From NCBI RefSeq assembly GCF_017355185.1, contig NZ_JADILJ010000031.1:1-42248 (forward strand): a stretch of DNA of 42,248 nucleotides. The letters run 5' to 3'. Shown here piece by piece: positions 17,913-26,411 of the stretch. The notes under the pieces were generated by a model that did not search any database, was not told the DNA's origin, and saw only the letters and a program-made list of their open reading frames with translations. The stretch comes from Rathayibacter sp. SD072. Its GTDB lineage: Bacteria; Actinomycetota; Actinomycetes; Actinomycetales; Microbacteriaceae. The translations under genes were made by a program, and so were the position numbers. Each line of letters begins with the position of its first letter. Positions within the stretch are counted from its first letter, which is position 1.

Positions 17913-18697
17913 GTGCGCGGCACAATGACGGTCACGGACACGGGCGGCGTGCGCGTGCACGGCTACACCGCGCCGGATTCGAGCATCAACGTGACGACAC
18001 ACGTCATCGAGACGCCGAATCTGCTCGTCGGAGTGGACGGCCAGCTCACCGTCGTGGATGCGGATGATGTCGTGGAGTACGCAGCCCGGCTCGGTAAGCC
18101 GTGGGAGAAACTCATCACCTCGCATGAGCATCCCGACCACTTCCAGGGAGCAGCGAGGTTCGGTGCGCCGATCCACGCACTTCCGATCGTGCGAGACCAA
18201 TGGCGGCGCGCGGGGATCTGCGGGACCTGAAGAGGGTGCCGATCCTCGCCGCGGACGTCGCTCCGACGCAGAGGATCCTTCCGGGTACCGAGGTGATCGA
18301 CGGCGTGCCCTTCGTCTTCGACGCCGTCTCCGGTGCGGAGACCGCGGACCAGTTGGTGATCCGTCTCCCGGAGCAGGGGATCCTCGTCGCCCAGGACCTC
18401 GTCTACCACGGCACCCATGTGTTCGTCGGGCACAACGACATCGCCCGCTGGCAGGAGATCCTCCTCTCGTGCGCTGATCCGTCCTACGAGACGATCCTGC
18501 CCGGCCATGGGCTGCCCGCCGGACAGGAGGTGCTGAAGCAGATGCAGGCGTACCTCGCCGTCGCCTCGGATGTGCTCGGCACCGACGGCGAGGCCTACAA
18601 GCGCACGATGCTCGAACGGTTTCCCGAGCTCGGGGCACCCTTCGTGATCGACATCGGCAACTGCTACCTGTTCGGCGCTCGGCCCATCCTGGAGTGA
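17913..18697 (+). pseudogene. Metallo-beta-lactamase-fold hydrolase, frameshifted
   Basis: Two adjacent reading frames together make one MBL-fold protein of about 261 residues. The first part (GTG 17913, or ATG 17925) contains the metal-binding TSHEHPDHFQGA and stops at 18230 after a nonsense tail. The second frame continues from about 18200 with AARGDLRDLKRVPILA, GILVAQDLVYHGTHVFVGH and ILPGHGLP, ending at 18697. A single missing base near 18197-18202 (around GACCAATGGC) explains the break. It could be a real disabling mutation or a sequencing error; the intact remainder and regulated promoter make either plausible. The family hydrolyses varied thioesters, lactones or esters; the substrate is unknown. 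Confidence 0.85.
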
Positions 18698-18796
18698 CCG
18701 CCCGGCCGCTGGGCGGCTCGCCCTGCAGGCCCGGCGCGGTGAACCGAGCGCGGCCGACGCTCCGTGGCCGCTCGTGGCCGGCAGTCCGACCGCGGC

Positions 18797-19813
18797 CTAC
18801 TCGGCGGCGACGCGGATGAGGATCTTGCCGGTGGTGCCGGCCTCGACGGCGTCGTGGGCGGCGGCGGTCTCCTCGAGCGGGAACCACGTCAGGGGGAGTC
18901 CTGCGGCGTCGCCCACCGGGAGAGCTCCGTCGCGGAGGGCCGCGGTGATGTCCTCGGCGGCCGCCTGCAGGGGCTCCGGACCGACGGTGTAGAGCAGGAG
19001 GCCCTGCCAGCGGGCGTTCTTGGCGAAGCTGGCGACGATCGGGATGGTGAACTCGTCGCCGTTGATGTTCGCGTAGTAGCCGATGCTGCCGTGGTTGGCG
19101 AGCACCTCCACGTCGAGCGCGGCGTTCTGCGCGGGAGCGACCTCGACGATGTGCTGCACACCGTCGGGAGCCAGCTCGCGGATGCGGTCGGCGAGCGCGT
19201 CGTCGGGGTACTGCAGCACGTGCTGCGCGCCGGCGGCGGAGGCGAGCTCGGCCTTCGCGTCGCTGCTCACCGTGGCGATGACGGTGGCGCCGGCCCAGAC
19301 CGCGAGCTGGATCGCGGCGTGGCCGACCGCTCCCGCGCCGCCCTGGACGAGGACGGTGCGGCCGGCGAGAGCGCCGGGGGAGAGGCGGGACGGACCCTGC
19401 TCGTGGACGGTGAGGGCGCGGTGCGCGGTCATCGCCGGGACGCCGAGGCTGGCGGCGATGTCGAAGCCGATGCCCTCGGGCAGGCGGACGACGCGCTCGG
19501 CGGGGAGGACCGTGTACTCCTGCGCGCTGCCCGTGGGGCGCTGGTGGGCGGCGAGGAAGAACCAGACGCGGTCGCCTGCAGCGAGACCGCTCACTCCGGG
19601 GCCGACGGCGTCGACGACGCCCGCGCCGTCCTGGTTGGGGACGACCTCGTCGAAGGCGAGATCGCCCTGGGCGCGGGCCTTCCAGTCGGTGGGATTCACT
19701 CCGGAGGCGACGACGCGAACGCGGACCTCGCCCTCCGCGGGCGCAACGGGCTCGCGGTCGACGAGGGACAGGACGGAGGAGGCGCCGGTGGCGCTGTAGA
19801 CGATCGCTCTCAT
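18797..19813 (-). CDS. NADPH:quinone reductase-like zinc-free MDR oxidoreductase
   Basis: This 338-residue protein belongs to the quinone oxidoreductase (QOR/zeta-crystallin) branch of the medium-chain dehydrogenase/reductase superfamily. It starts MRAIVYSATG, has the GroES-like ASGVNPTDWKARAQG, then VPAMTAHRAL, the nucleotide site VLVQGGAGAVGHAAIQLAVW and a C-terminal AAHDAVEAGTTGKILIRV that matches the family end. No structural or catalytic zinc cysteines are seen. The reaction is probably NADPH-dependent reduction of quinones or enones. It is divergent from a DUF2200 gene and not obviously part of the adjacent TetR regulon, since no AAACCGATCGGTTT copy lies at its 5' end. Confidence 0.88.
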   Translation of the reverse strand: MRAIVYSATGASSVLSLVDREPVAPAEGEVRVRVVASGVNPTDWKARAQGDLAFDEVVPNQDGAGVVDAVGPGVSGLAAGDRVWFFLAAHQRPTGSAQEYTVLPAERVVRLPEGIGFDIAASLGVPAMTAHRALTVHEQGPSRLSPGALAGRTVLVQGGAGAVGHAAIQLAVWAGATVIATVSSDAKAELASAAGAQHVLQYPDDALADRIRELAPDGVQHIVEVAPAQNAALDVEVLANHGSIGYYANINGDEFTIPIVASFAKNARWQGLLLYTVGPEPLQAAAEDITAALRDGALPVGDAAGLPLTWFPLEETAAAHDAVEAGTTGKILIRVAAE

Positions 19814-19887
19814 ACCGAGTGCAAGGGCTCTAGGGAGCGCGGCATTCCCGCCGGTCGCGGGGCCTGTGCGATCGGGTCCTCCGGGGC

Positions 19888-19893
19888 TACCCT
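19888..19893 (+). promoter_or_regulatory. Putative -10 of the DUF2200 gene, leaderless type
   Basis: TACCCT lies 6 bases before the ATG at 19900 with TCCGCC between, so no ribosome binding site is present and a leaderless mRNA is likely. Confidence 0.4.
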
Positions 19894-19899
19894 TCCGCC

Positions 19900-20259
19900 A
19901 TGAGCAGGATCTTCCGCACAGCCGTCGCCGACGTCCATCCGCACTACGTGGCCAAGGTGGAGAAGAAGGGGCGCAGCGTCGAGGAGCTGCACGAGGTGAT
20001 CCGCTGGCTCACCGGGTTCGAGGAGGCCGAGCTGCAGCGGCATCTGGCCGAGCGCACGACGTTCGAGGACTTCTTCGCGGCCGCACGCCTCCACCCGAAC
20101 GCTCCGCTGATCACCGGGGTGATCTGCGGGATCCGGGTGGAGGACGTCGAGGACCCGCTGATGCAGAGGATCCGCTACCTCGACAAGCTCGTGGACGAGC
20201 TGGCCAGAGGGAAGGCGATGGAGAAGGTGCTCCGACCGACCCCGGTGCCCGCGTCCTGA
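19900..20259 (+). CDS. DUF2200 family protein
   Basis: The 119-residue protein starts MSRIFRTAVADVHPHYVAKV and contains KGRSVEELHEVIRWLTGFEE and VICGIRVEDVEDPLMQRIRYLDKLVDELA, which I recognise as the DUF2200 family. It is a compact soluble protein with a predicted mixed helix content and no membrane segment. The function of DUF2200 is unknown to me; members are scattered in bacteria and often monocistronic. It converges on the APC permease gene with only 3 bases between the two stops. Confidence 0.85.
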   Translation: MSRIFRTAVADVHPHYVAKVEKKGRSVEELHEVIRWLTGFEEAELQRHLAERTTFEDFFAAARLHPNAPLITGVICGIRVEDVEDPLMQRIRYLDKLVDELARGKAMEKVLRPTPVPAS

Positions 20260-20262
20260 GGC

Positions 20263-21711
20263 CTACTTCGCGATCTTCGCGCGGCTGCGCGAGTAGGCGA
20301 AGTAGATGGCGAAGCCGATCGCGAGCCAGACCAGGAAGCGCAGCCACGTCTCGATCGAGAGGTTGAGCATCAGGTAGGTGCAGATGAGCGCCGACAGGCC
20401 GGGCAGCCAGGGGTTCAGCGGCACACGGAAGCCGCGCTTGAGATCCGGCCGGGTGCGGCGCAGGACGATCACGCCGACGGAGACGAGGACGAACGCCGAC
20501 AGCGTGCCGATGTTCACCATCTCCTCAAGGACGCCGATGGGCGTCAGCCCGGCGAGCAGGGCGACGACGACGGTGACGACGAGCGAGGTGACCCAGGGGG
20601 TGCGCAGGCGCGGGTGCACCGTCGCGAGGCGCTGGGGCAGCAGGCCGTCGCGGGACATCGCGAAGATGATCCGCGTGGCGCCGATCAGCAGGGTGAGCAC
20701 GACGGTGGTGAGCCCCGCGACGGCACCGGCCGAGATGACCGTCGCCATCCAGGTCTGGCCGTGGTAGGCGAAGGCGTTCGCAAGCGCCGCCGAGGGGTCG
20801 AGCTCGCGGTAGGGGACCATCCCCGTCACGACGAGGGCGACCGCGCAGTACAGGACGGTGCAGATCGCGAGCGAGGCGATGATGCCGATGGGCATGTCGC
20901 GCTGCGGGTTCTTCGTCTCCTCGGCGGTCGTCGCGACGACGTCGAAGCCGATGTAGGCGAAGAAGACGAGGGAGGCGCCGGCGATGATGCCGCCGACTCC
21001 GAACGTGGCGGGCTCGATGCCGGAGAGGAACTGCAGTAGCGGCTGGGTGAGGCCCGAGGCCGACTCGGTGGGCGCGGCCGGCGGGATGAAGGGGGAGTAG
21101 TTGGCCGTGTTGATGAACTGGATGCCCGCGATGATGACGAACAGGACGATGAAGAGCTTCACCGCGACGAGCACCATGTTGACGCGGAGGGACTCCTTGA
21201 TGCCGAAGGTCATCAGTCCGCCGAGCACGAGCACCAGGAGGATCGCGGGAACGTCGACGACTCCGCCGTACGAGATCGCCGGGGGCAGGACGATGCCGAG
21301 CTGTGCGAGGAAGGAGCCGAGGTAGGCGCTCCAGCCCTGGGCGACCACGCTCGCCCCGAGGAACAGCTCGAGGATCAGGTCCCAGCCGATGATCCAGGCG
21401 AAGAGCTCGCCGAGGGACGCGTAGGAGAACGTGTAGGCGGAGCCGGACACCGGCACCGTGGAGGCGAACTCGGCGTAGCACATGGCCGCGAGGGCGCAGG
21501 CGAACGCGGCGACGACGAAGCTCAGCACGATCGCCGGGCCCGCGATGTCGTGCGCGGCGCGGCCGGTGAGGGTGAAGATGCCGGCGCCGATCACGACGCC
21601 GACGCCGAAGACGGTGAGGTCGAGGGCCGACAGCGACTTCTTGAGGCGGAACTCGGGCTCGTCGGTGTCGGAGATCGACTGCTCGACGGATTTGGTGCGG
21701 AGGATGCTCAC
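20263..21711 (-). CDS. APC family amino acid permease
   Basis: A 482-residue integral membrane transporter of the amino acid-polyamine-organocation superfamily, probably in the cationic amino acid transporter (CAT/YfnA) group. After a 30-residue cytoplasmic start, TM1 carries the substrate-binding GAGIF at 42-46. About 12 hydrophobic segments follow, with FFAYIGFDVVATTAEETKNP, the conserved APC motif after TM5. The GTG start at 21711 is chosen because the family begins near SILRTKSVEQ. The last helix ends with a basic tail (YSRSRAKIAK). The substrate is probably an amino acid imported with protons; no regulator lies beside it. Confidence 0.92.
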   Translation of the reverse strand: MSILRTKSVEQSISDTDEPEFRLKKSLSALDLTVFGVGVVIGAGIFTLTGRAAHDIAGPAIVLSFVVAAFACALAAMCYAEFASTVPVSGSAYTFSYASLGELFAWIIGWDLILELFLGASVVAQGWSAYLGSFLAQLGIVLPPAISYGGVVDVPAILLVLVLGGLMTFGIKESLRVNMVLVAVKLFIVLFVIIAGIQFINTANYSPFIPPAAPTESASGLTQPLLQFLSGIEPATFGVGGIIAGASLVFFAYIGFDVVATTAEETKNPQRDMPIGIIASLAICTVLYCAVALVVTGMVPYRELDPSAALANAFAYHGQTWMATVISAGAVAGLTTVVLTLLIGATRIIFAMSRDGLLPQRLATVHPRLRTPWVTSLVVTVVVALLAGLTPIGVLEEMVNIGTLSAFVLVSVGVIVLRRTRPDLKRGFRVPLNPWLPGLSALICTYLMLNLSIETWLRFLVWLAIGFAIYFAYSRSRAKIAK

Positions 21712-21844
21712 GGTGGTTCTCTCTGGTGGGGCGGGAGGCGCGGAGGCCACCCTGGAGGATAGTCCCGCGTCTCGCCCCGCCGCAGCCGAGCGGCCGGGAG
21801 GCGAGGACGACCGCGGTGCACCCTCCGCGACTCGCACGCCCCGG

Positions 21845-22963
21845 TCAGCCGAGCTCGTCCGGCGCTCCTGGTCGTGGCGTCGCCCTCCGGCGCCGGATCA
21901 CCAGGACCACCGCTGCGACGAGCGCGGCGACGACGAGCCACGGCAGCAGGAATCCGATCCCGATGAGTGCGGCGTTGCCGGCCGCGACGAGCCCGCTCCA
22001 GCCCGTGGCGAGGCCGTCGAGGAAGCCTGCAGGATTCGCGGACGTGACGGCCTCCTCGGGGAGGACGGTGACGGTCAGGGAGGCGAGCGCCACCCGGCTC
22101 TCGAGAGCGGTGAGCTGCTGCTGGATCGACTCGAGCTCGCCCTGCCGCTCGGTGAGCGCGGATTCGGCGGCCAGCAGATCGGCGAGGCTGCCCGCCTGCG
22201 CGATGAGCTGGGTGAGGCGGTCGACCGAGGCGCTCGCCGCCTCCGAGCGGGCGCGGAGATCGACGGCCTCGAGCGTGACGTCCTGCTGGTCGAGGGTCGA
22301 TGCCGTGACGGCGCCCAGCGAGTCGAGGGAGTCGCGCGCCTCGGCGAGGCGATCGGAGGGGACGCGGATCGTGATCGAGCCGGCGCCGTCGGGCAGCGGC
22401 GTCGGGTAGGCGAGGCCGCCGGATCCGTCGTCTCCCGCGAAGCCCTCCGGCTCCGTCGCCCCCAGGTCGATCCGCTCGGATCTACTCGAGCGTTCGACGT
22501 ACCCTCCGAGCGCCGAGGCGCTCGCGGAGAGCGTGCGGATCGCCTCGTCGACGGAACCCGCTCGCAGAGTGGCCGCGGCGGTCGACACGATCTCACGTGA
22601 GGTCGCCTCCGCCGCACCGTCCGCGGGAGGGCCGTCCGCCGCGCCCGGGACGAAGGGTGCCGACTGCTCGCGCCCTCCTGCGCCGGAGTCGCCGTTCGCG
22701 CCGCCTGAGCCGTCCCCGGCGGGTTGCGGAGCGATCGCGGCGGAGTCGGACGCGCCGCTGGTGATGCCGTTCAGGCTGACGAGGGGGCCGACCACCACGG
22801 CGAGCGCCAGGAGGCCCGCGGCGACTCCTGTGAGGGCGACAGCCCTGCGTCGGCGGAGTGCACGGGCCTGCCGCTGCGCGGCGAGGGCGCGGAACAGGCG
22901 GGTCTCGATCGCGGAGACGCGCTCGTCGTCGAGGGTCGGGAGGAGGACGGGGGACTCGGTCAT
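21845..22963 (-). CDS. DUF4349 membrane protein, coupled to an ECF sigma factor
   Basis: The 372-residue protein has a cytoplasmic N-terminus (about 1-40, very basic at 31-40), a transmembrane helix at about 41-63, a Ser/Gly/Pro-rich linker, a DUF4349 domain (GGYVERSSRSERI ... ITIRVPSDRLAEARDSLDSL, then a coiled-coil-like region rich in A, E, L and Q) and a C-terminal transmembrane helix near 330-355 followed by basic residues. The ATG overlaps the sigma factor stop by four bases. This arrangement resembles a sigma/anti-sigma pair, but no zinc-binding anti-sigma motif is present, so a role as anti-sigma or as a surface-stress sensor is only a suggestion. Confidence 0.85.
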   Translation of the reverse strand: MTESPVLLPTLDDERVSAIETRLFRALAAQRQARALRRRRAVALTGVAAGLLALAVVVGPLVSLNGITSGASDSAAIAPQPAGDGSGGANGDSGAGGREQSAPFVPGAADGPPADGAAEATSREIVSTAAATLRAGSVDEAIRTLSASASALGGYVERSSRSERIDLGATEPEGFAGDDGSGGLAYPTPLPDGAGSITIRVPSDRLAEARDSLDSLGAVTASTLDQQDVTLEAVDLRARSEAASASVDRLTQLIAQAGSLADLLAAESALTERQGELESIQQQLTALESRVALASLTVTVLPEEAVTSANPAGFLDGLATGWSGLVAAGNAALIGIGFLLPWLVVAALVAAVVLVIRRRRATPRPGAPDELG

Positions 22964-23526
22964 GGCTGCTCTGCTCCTCGGAAATCGTCGACCACGAGGC
23001 GGAGCCTGCGGCGGACCCTCGACAGGCGGTTGCGGACGGTGGCGTGGGTGACGCCCAGTTCACGGGCCGCCTCCTCGTAGCCGCGGCCCTCGGTGGCGCA
23101 CAGGCGGAAGACAGCGCGATCGAGCTCGGAGAGCCCCTCCGTCTCGCGGAGGACCGCCTCGGTCAGGGCGGCGGTGACGATCTGCTGCTCGAGATCGTGC
23201 GGGGAGGCGACGTCCTCATCGGTCTGGACCGTGCGCTCGCGCTCGCGCCGGACGGCCCTCATCCGGTTCGCCGCCTGGTACCGGCAGATGGTGACGAGCC
23301 ACGGGAGGAGCGAGTCGCTGGCCAGCTCGAGACCCTCGAGCTTGCTCCAGGCGAGGACGAACGTCTCCTGCACGACCTCCTCGGCGTGGCCCGGGTCGCG
23401 CAGGATGCCGTGGGCGATCCAGTAGACCGGGCGGACGTACGCCCGGTAGAGCGTGCGGAAGGCGGCCTCACTGCCCGCCGCCGCCCGGCGGACGAGCTCG
23501 GCGTCCGTCGCCTCCTCGGTGATCAT
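22960..23526 (-). CDS. ECF-type RNA polymerase sigma factor
   Basis: The 188-residue protein has sigma region 2 at about 21-90 (AAFRTLYRAYVRPVYWIAHG, DPGHAEEVVQETFVLAW) and region 4 at about 130-180 (LSELDRAVFRLCATEGRGYE, ELGVTHATVRNRLSRVRRRLR), with no region 1 or 3: a classic extracytoplasmic-function sigma factor. It would direct polymerase to a small stress or envelope regulon. The gene is followed with a four-base overlap by a DUF4349 membrane protein. I could not identify a self-recognising promoter upstream of 23526. Confidence 0.93.
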   Translation of the reverse strand: MITEEATDAELVRRAAAGSEAAFRTLYRAYVRPVYWIAHGILRDPGHAEEVVQETFVLAWSKLEGLELASDSLLPWLVTICRYQAANRMRAVRRERERTVQTDEDVASPHDLEQQIVTAALTEAVLRETEGLSELDRAVFRLCATEGRGYEEAARELGVTHATVRNRLSRVRRRLRLVVDDFRGAEQP

Positions 23527-23627
23527 CGCGCCTCCCCTCGTCCGCTCTCACTGTGACAGTGTCGGCAGGAGGCGGATCGTCTCGGTTCCGCGTCGATCCC
23601 GTGACCGGAGGAGACCGGACGGCCGAT

Positions 23628-24002
23628 TCAGCCGGGGACGACGATCTGCTGCAGGGACCAGGTGTTGCCGTCCGGGTCGGCGAAGTGCACGAACTCGCCC
23701 CACGGCTGCGAGTCGATCTCCGATACGTCGGCTCCTCGGGAGAGGAGCTCCTCGCGGGCGGCGACCGCATCGGCGACGACCATCTGGAGTCCCTTCTGGG
23801 AGCCCGGCACCATGTCGGTGATTCCGAGGCCGAGGACGACGGAGCAGGCCGAGCCCGGCGGAGTGAGCTGCACGAATCGCAGACCGTCGTGGACGACGAC
23901 GTCGTGATCGGCGACGAAGCCGATGACGCGGGTGTAGAAGTCCTTCGCGCGATCGACGTCCGTGACCGGCACGGGGACGAGCTCGAGCTTCATCTCGACC
24001 AT
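23628..24002 (-). CDS. VOC family protein (glyoxalase/bleomycin-resistance fold)
   Basis: A 124-residue protein of the vicinal-oxygen-chelate superfamily. The family pattern is clear: MKLELVPVPVTDVDRAKDFY at the start, then FVADHDVVVHDGLRFVQLTPPG, and the second repeat ending WGEFVHFADPDGNTWSLQQI with the conserved glutamate/aspartate region. A GGGAG precedes the ATG at 24002; a second ATG at 23993 is possible. Members are lyases, dioxygenases or drug-binding proteins; nothing here allows a specific reaction. The 218 bases to the divergent DUF4192 gene hold no feature I can define. Confidence 0.88.
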   Translation of the reverse strand: MVEMKLELVPVPVTDVDRAKDFYTRVIGFVADHDVVVHDGLRFVQLTPPGSACSVVLGLGITDMVPGSQKGLQMVVADAVAAREELLSRGADVSEIDSQPWGEFVHFADPDGNTWSLQQIVVPG

Positions 24003-24220
24003 CCGACTCCCTCTCTCTGTGCTCCGACGGGGCGACGGAGCTGCGGATGAGGGCAGGCTACGGCGCGGACGGGAGAGTGCACCAGTGCGCAGAGGCAGCG
24101 AGCCGCGCGGTGGTCCCGGCTCGCAGCAGTGCTCCTCCACAGGCGAGCGGGCGCGGCAGGTCTCCACCGGATCCCACCTCACGCGTCCGCGCCCGTCGCG
24201 GACCGACGACGCTGTCCGCC

Positions 24221-25423
24221 ATGCCTCCTCTCGATCGCACCTCCGACCGTTCCCGTCCCTCCGACCCCGACCTCCTGCGCGAGGTCGAGCTCGTCCGTGC
24301 GAAGGGCTTCGCCGACCTGCTCTCGGTCGTCCCGTCGCTCCTGGGCGTCCTCCCGCAGGAGTCCCTGGTGGTCGTCCCGTTCCTCGGGCGCCGCACCGTC
24401 GGCGGCTTCCGCCTCCCGCTCGCCGCGGAGCTGCGTCCGTCGGACGTCGACGCCCTCGCAGAGGGTGCGGTCGCCTCGCTGGCGGCGGTCCCCGAGGCGG
24501 ACGGAGTCCTCGCCGTCGTCTACACCGATCGGAGCTTCGACGCGGAGGCGGGCATCCCGCGCCCGCAGCTGGGCCGGGCCCTCGTCGAGCGTCTCGAGCG
24601 CACCGACCTCGGGATCGTGGGGGTGGCGTGCGTGGCGTCCGACGGCTGGGGCAGGTACACGATCCCCTCGGAGCGGCGGACTCCGCGTCCTCTCGCCGGG
24701 ATCGAGGACAGCGAGTCCGGCCTCTTCTCGCGAGCGGTGGCGGACGAGCCGCTGGACGTGTCGGCGCTCGCCGTGCTCCCGGTGGTCGAGGAGGACGACC
24801 GCCGCGTCGTCGAGGCGGTGCTCGCGACGCCGCCGGGAGGGATGCTCGAGGACCCGACCGCTGTCGTCGAGCGATGGCTGCAGGGGCCCTCGGTCGCGCG
24901 GAGGGAGGGGCGGGTCCTCCAGCTCCTGCAGTCCCCGCCACTGCGCGACCAGCTGACGCTGCAGATCGCGCTCGGCCCTCACCGTGCGCGGTCGTCGTTC
25001 CTCCGCATGGTCCGCCAGCAGGCGGAGCAGGAGTTCACCGGCGAGACGATGGACGAGATCATCGCGAGGGAGGCGGCGATCGGGCGCACCGATGCGAGGG
25101 ACGTCGCCGACGCCGAGCTGCTGATGGGAGAGGGGCCCGGGCCGGATCGCGGACGACTCGAGCGGGCGACGACCGCGCTGGCGCGGACGGCCGCGCTCGC
25201 TCCTCCCGGGGTGCGCGTGCCGGTCCTGACCGTGCTGGCCTGGTGCTGGTGGGCGCGCGGCGTCGGCTCCCTCGCGGCACTGCATCTCGGCGAGGCGCGG
25301 AGGCTCGATCCCGCGTACTCGATGGCGCAGCTCTACGAGTCGCTGTTCGCCGCCCGGCGCGTGCCCGGCTGGGTCCTCGACGGCACCTCGCGGAGGCTGC
25401 TGGCGGCCGCGGAGCGCCGCTGA
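24221..25423 (+). CDS. DUF4192 domain-containing protein
   Basis: The 400-residue soluble protein matches the actinobacterial DUF4192 family. Diagnostic parts are LLSVVPSLLGVLPQESLVVV near residues 30-49, LAVVYTDRS-like EADGVLAVVYTD, and the C-terminal helical repeat section GVRVPVLTVLAWCWWARGVG ... EARRLDPAYSMAQLYESL. No catalytic motif, signal peptide or membrane helix is apparent. The start is chosen at MPPLDRTSD; an upstream in-frame extension is arginine/proline-rich and unlike the family. DUF4192 function is unknown to me. It stands alone between a divergent VOC gene and an ArsR gene. Confidence 0.85.
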   Translation: MPPLDRTSDRSRPSDPDLLREVELVRAKGFADLLSVVPSLLGVLPQESLVVVPFLGRRTVGGFRLPLAAELRPSDVDALAEGAVASLAAVPEADGVLAVVYTDRSFDAEAGIPRPQLGRALVERLERTDLGIVGVACVASDGWGRYTIPSERRTPRPLAGIEDSESGLFSRAVADEPLDVSALAVLPVVEEDDRRVVEAVLATPPGGMLEDPTAVVERWLQGPSVARREGRVLQLLQSPPLRDQLTLQIALGPHRARSSFLRMVRQQAEQEFTGETMDEIIAREAAIGRTDARDVADAELLMGEGPGPDRGRLERATTALARTAALAPPGVRVPVLTVLAWCWWARGVGSLAALHLGEARRLDPAYSMAQLYESLFAARRVPGWVLDGTSRRLLAAAERR

Positions 25424-25543
25424 TGTCCGGGGTGGCGGGACGATTCAGGGGGAGAGGGGAGCGCGCGACCCGGGCCGCGAGGTCCGGCTCGTCGGTTCCG
25501 GGCCGGCAGGTCTTCCCTTCCCGCTGACCCGAGGAGTAACGTG

Positions 25544-25557
25544 CAACCAAATGGTTG
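25544..25557. promoter_or_regulatory. Palindrome over the ArsR start codon, with upstream -10
   Basis: CAACCA-AA-TGGTTG is an inverted repeat that spans the ATG at 25551. TAACGT at 25537-25542 fits a -10 placed 8 bases before the ATG, so the operator would lie on the transcription start of a leaderless mRNA. This is a plausible autoregulatory site for the ArsR protein. Confidence 0.6.
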
Positions 25558-25925
25558 TAGATGTGGAAGACGACGAGCGGATCGACCGGGTGTTCCGAGC
25601 GCTCGCCGACGCCACCCGGCGCGACATCGTCGCCCGGGTGCTGCAGAGCGAGCAGTCGGTCTCGGTGCTGGCGTCGGAGTACGCGATGTCGTTCGCCGCG
25701 GTGCAGAAGCACGTCGCGGTGCTCGAGCGCGCGTCGCTCGTGCGCAAGCGACGCAGCGGACGGGAGCAGCTCGTGAGCGGAGAGGTCGAGGCGCTGCAGC
25801 GGGCAGCGCGACTCCTCGACGCCTACGAGGAGCTCTGGCGCGGACGCGTCGACCGCATCACCGGCCTCCTCGCCGAGGAGGGGCGGCAGCCGACCGCAGA
25901 ACCGAGGAGAGGGAGCGCACGATGA
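25551..25925 (+). CDS. ArsR family winged-helix regulator
   Basis: A 124-residue ArsR/SmtB-type regulator: RVFRALADATRRDIVARVLQ begins the fold, SVSVLASEYAMSFAAVQKHV is the recognition helix-turn-helix, and LVRKRRSGREQLVSGEVEAL is the wing. No metal-binding ELCVCDL-type cysteines are present, so it belongs to the metal-independent group that is usually paired with an SRPBCC protein. The next gene, which overlaps by four bases, is exactly such a protein. A palindrome over its start suggests autoregulation. Confidence 0.92.
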   Translation: MVVDVEDDERIDRVFRALADATRRDIVARVLQSEQSVSVLASEYAMSFAAVQKHVAVLERASLVRKRRSGREQLVSGEVEALQRAARLLDAYEELWRGRVDRITGLLAEEGRQPTAEPRRGSAR

Positions 25926-26407
25926 CCGTGCTGGAGTCCGTCAAGGACGTCGAGAACCTGACCATGACCATCACCGCGGAGTTCGACGCGGGGATCGACC
26001 GCGTCTGGCGCATCTGGGTCGAGCCGCGACTGCTCGAGCGGTGGTGGGGGCCGCCGAGCTGGCCGGCGACCTTCGAGCGGCACGAGGCTGTTCCGGGGAG
26101 CCGCAGCAGCTACTACATGACCGGCCCCGGTGGGGAGAAGGCCCGGGGATGGTGGCTCGTGACCGCGGTGGAGGAGCCCGTGCGCTTCGAGTTCGACGAC
26201 GGCTTCGCCGACGACGACGGGAACCCGGTGGACGAGTACGGCACGACTCACGCCGTCGTCGCCCTCGAGGAGGCTGCCGGGCGTACCCGGATGGTCGTCC
26301 GCTCGGCCTTCGAGTCGGTGGAGCAGCTCGAGCAGATGGTCCAGATGGGCATGGAGGAGGGGATGCGCCAGGCGATGGGCCAGATCGACGCGCTCCTGAC
26401 GGAGTGA
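25922..26407 (+). CDS. SRPBCC (AHSA1-like) domain protein
   Basis: The 161-residue protein has the START/Bet v 1-like helix-grip fold of the AHSA1 group: ITAEFDAGIDRVWRIWVEPR with the signature RWWGPPSWPATF, then GWWLVTAVEEPVRFEFDDGF and a long C-terminal helix (EQLEQMVQMGMEEGMRQAM). These proteins bind hydrophobic ligands in a cavity. The ATG overlaps the stop of the ArsR gene, and the ArsR-SRPBCC pair is a very common bacterial cassette whose ligand is rarely known. It converges on the TPR gene with a four-base gap. Confidence 0.92.
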   Translation: MTVLESVKDVENLTMTITAEFDAGIDRVWRIWVEPRLLERWWGPPSWPATFERHEAVPGSRSSYYMTGPGGEKARGWWLVTAVEEPVRFEFDDGFADDDGNPVDEYGTTHAVVALEEAAGRTRMVVRSAFESVEQLEQMVQMGMEEGMRQAMGQIDALLTE

Positions 26408-26411
26408 GGGC

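Noticed and set aside
18698-18774. Terminator after the metallo-beta-lactamase gene
   Set aside because: Only a 6-bp CCGCCC/GGGCGG stem and a bulged GC-rich repeat are present, too weak to separate from chance in this base composition.
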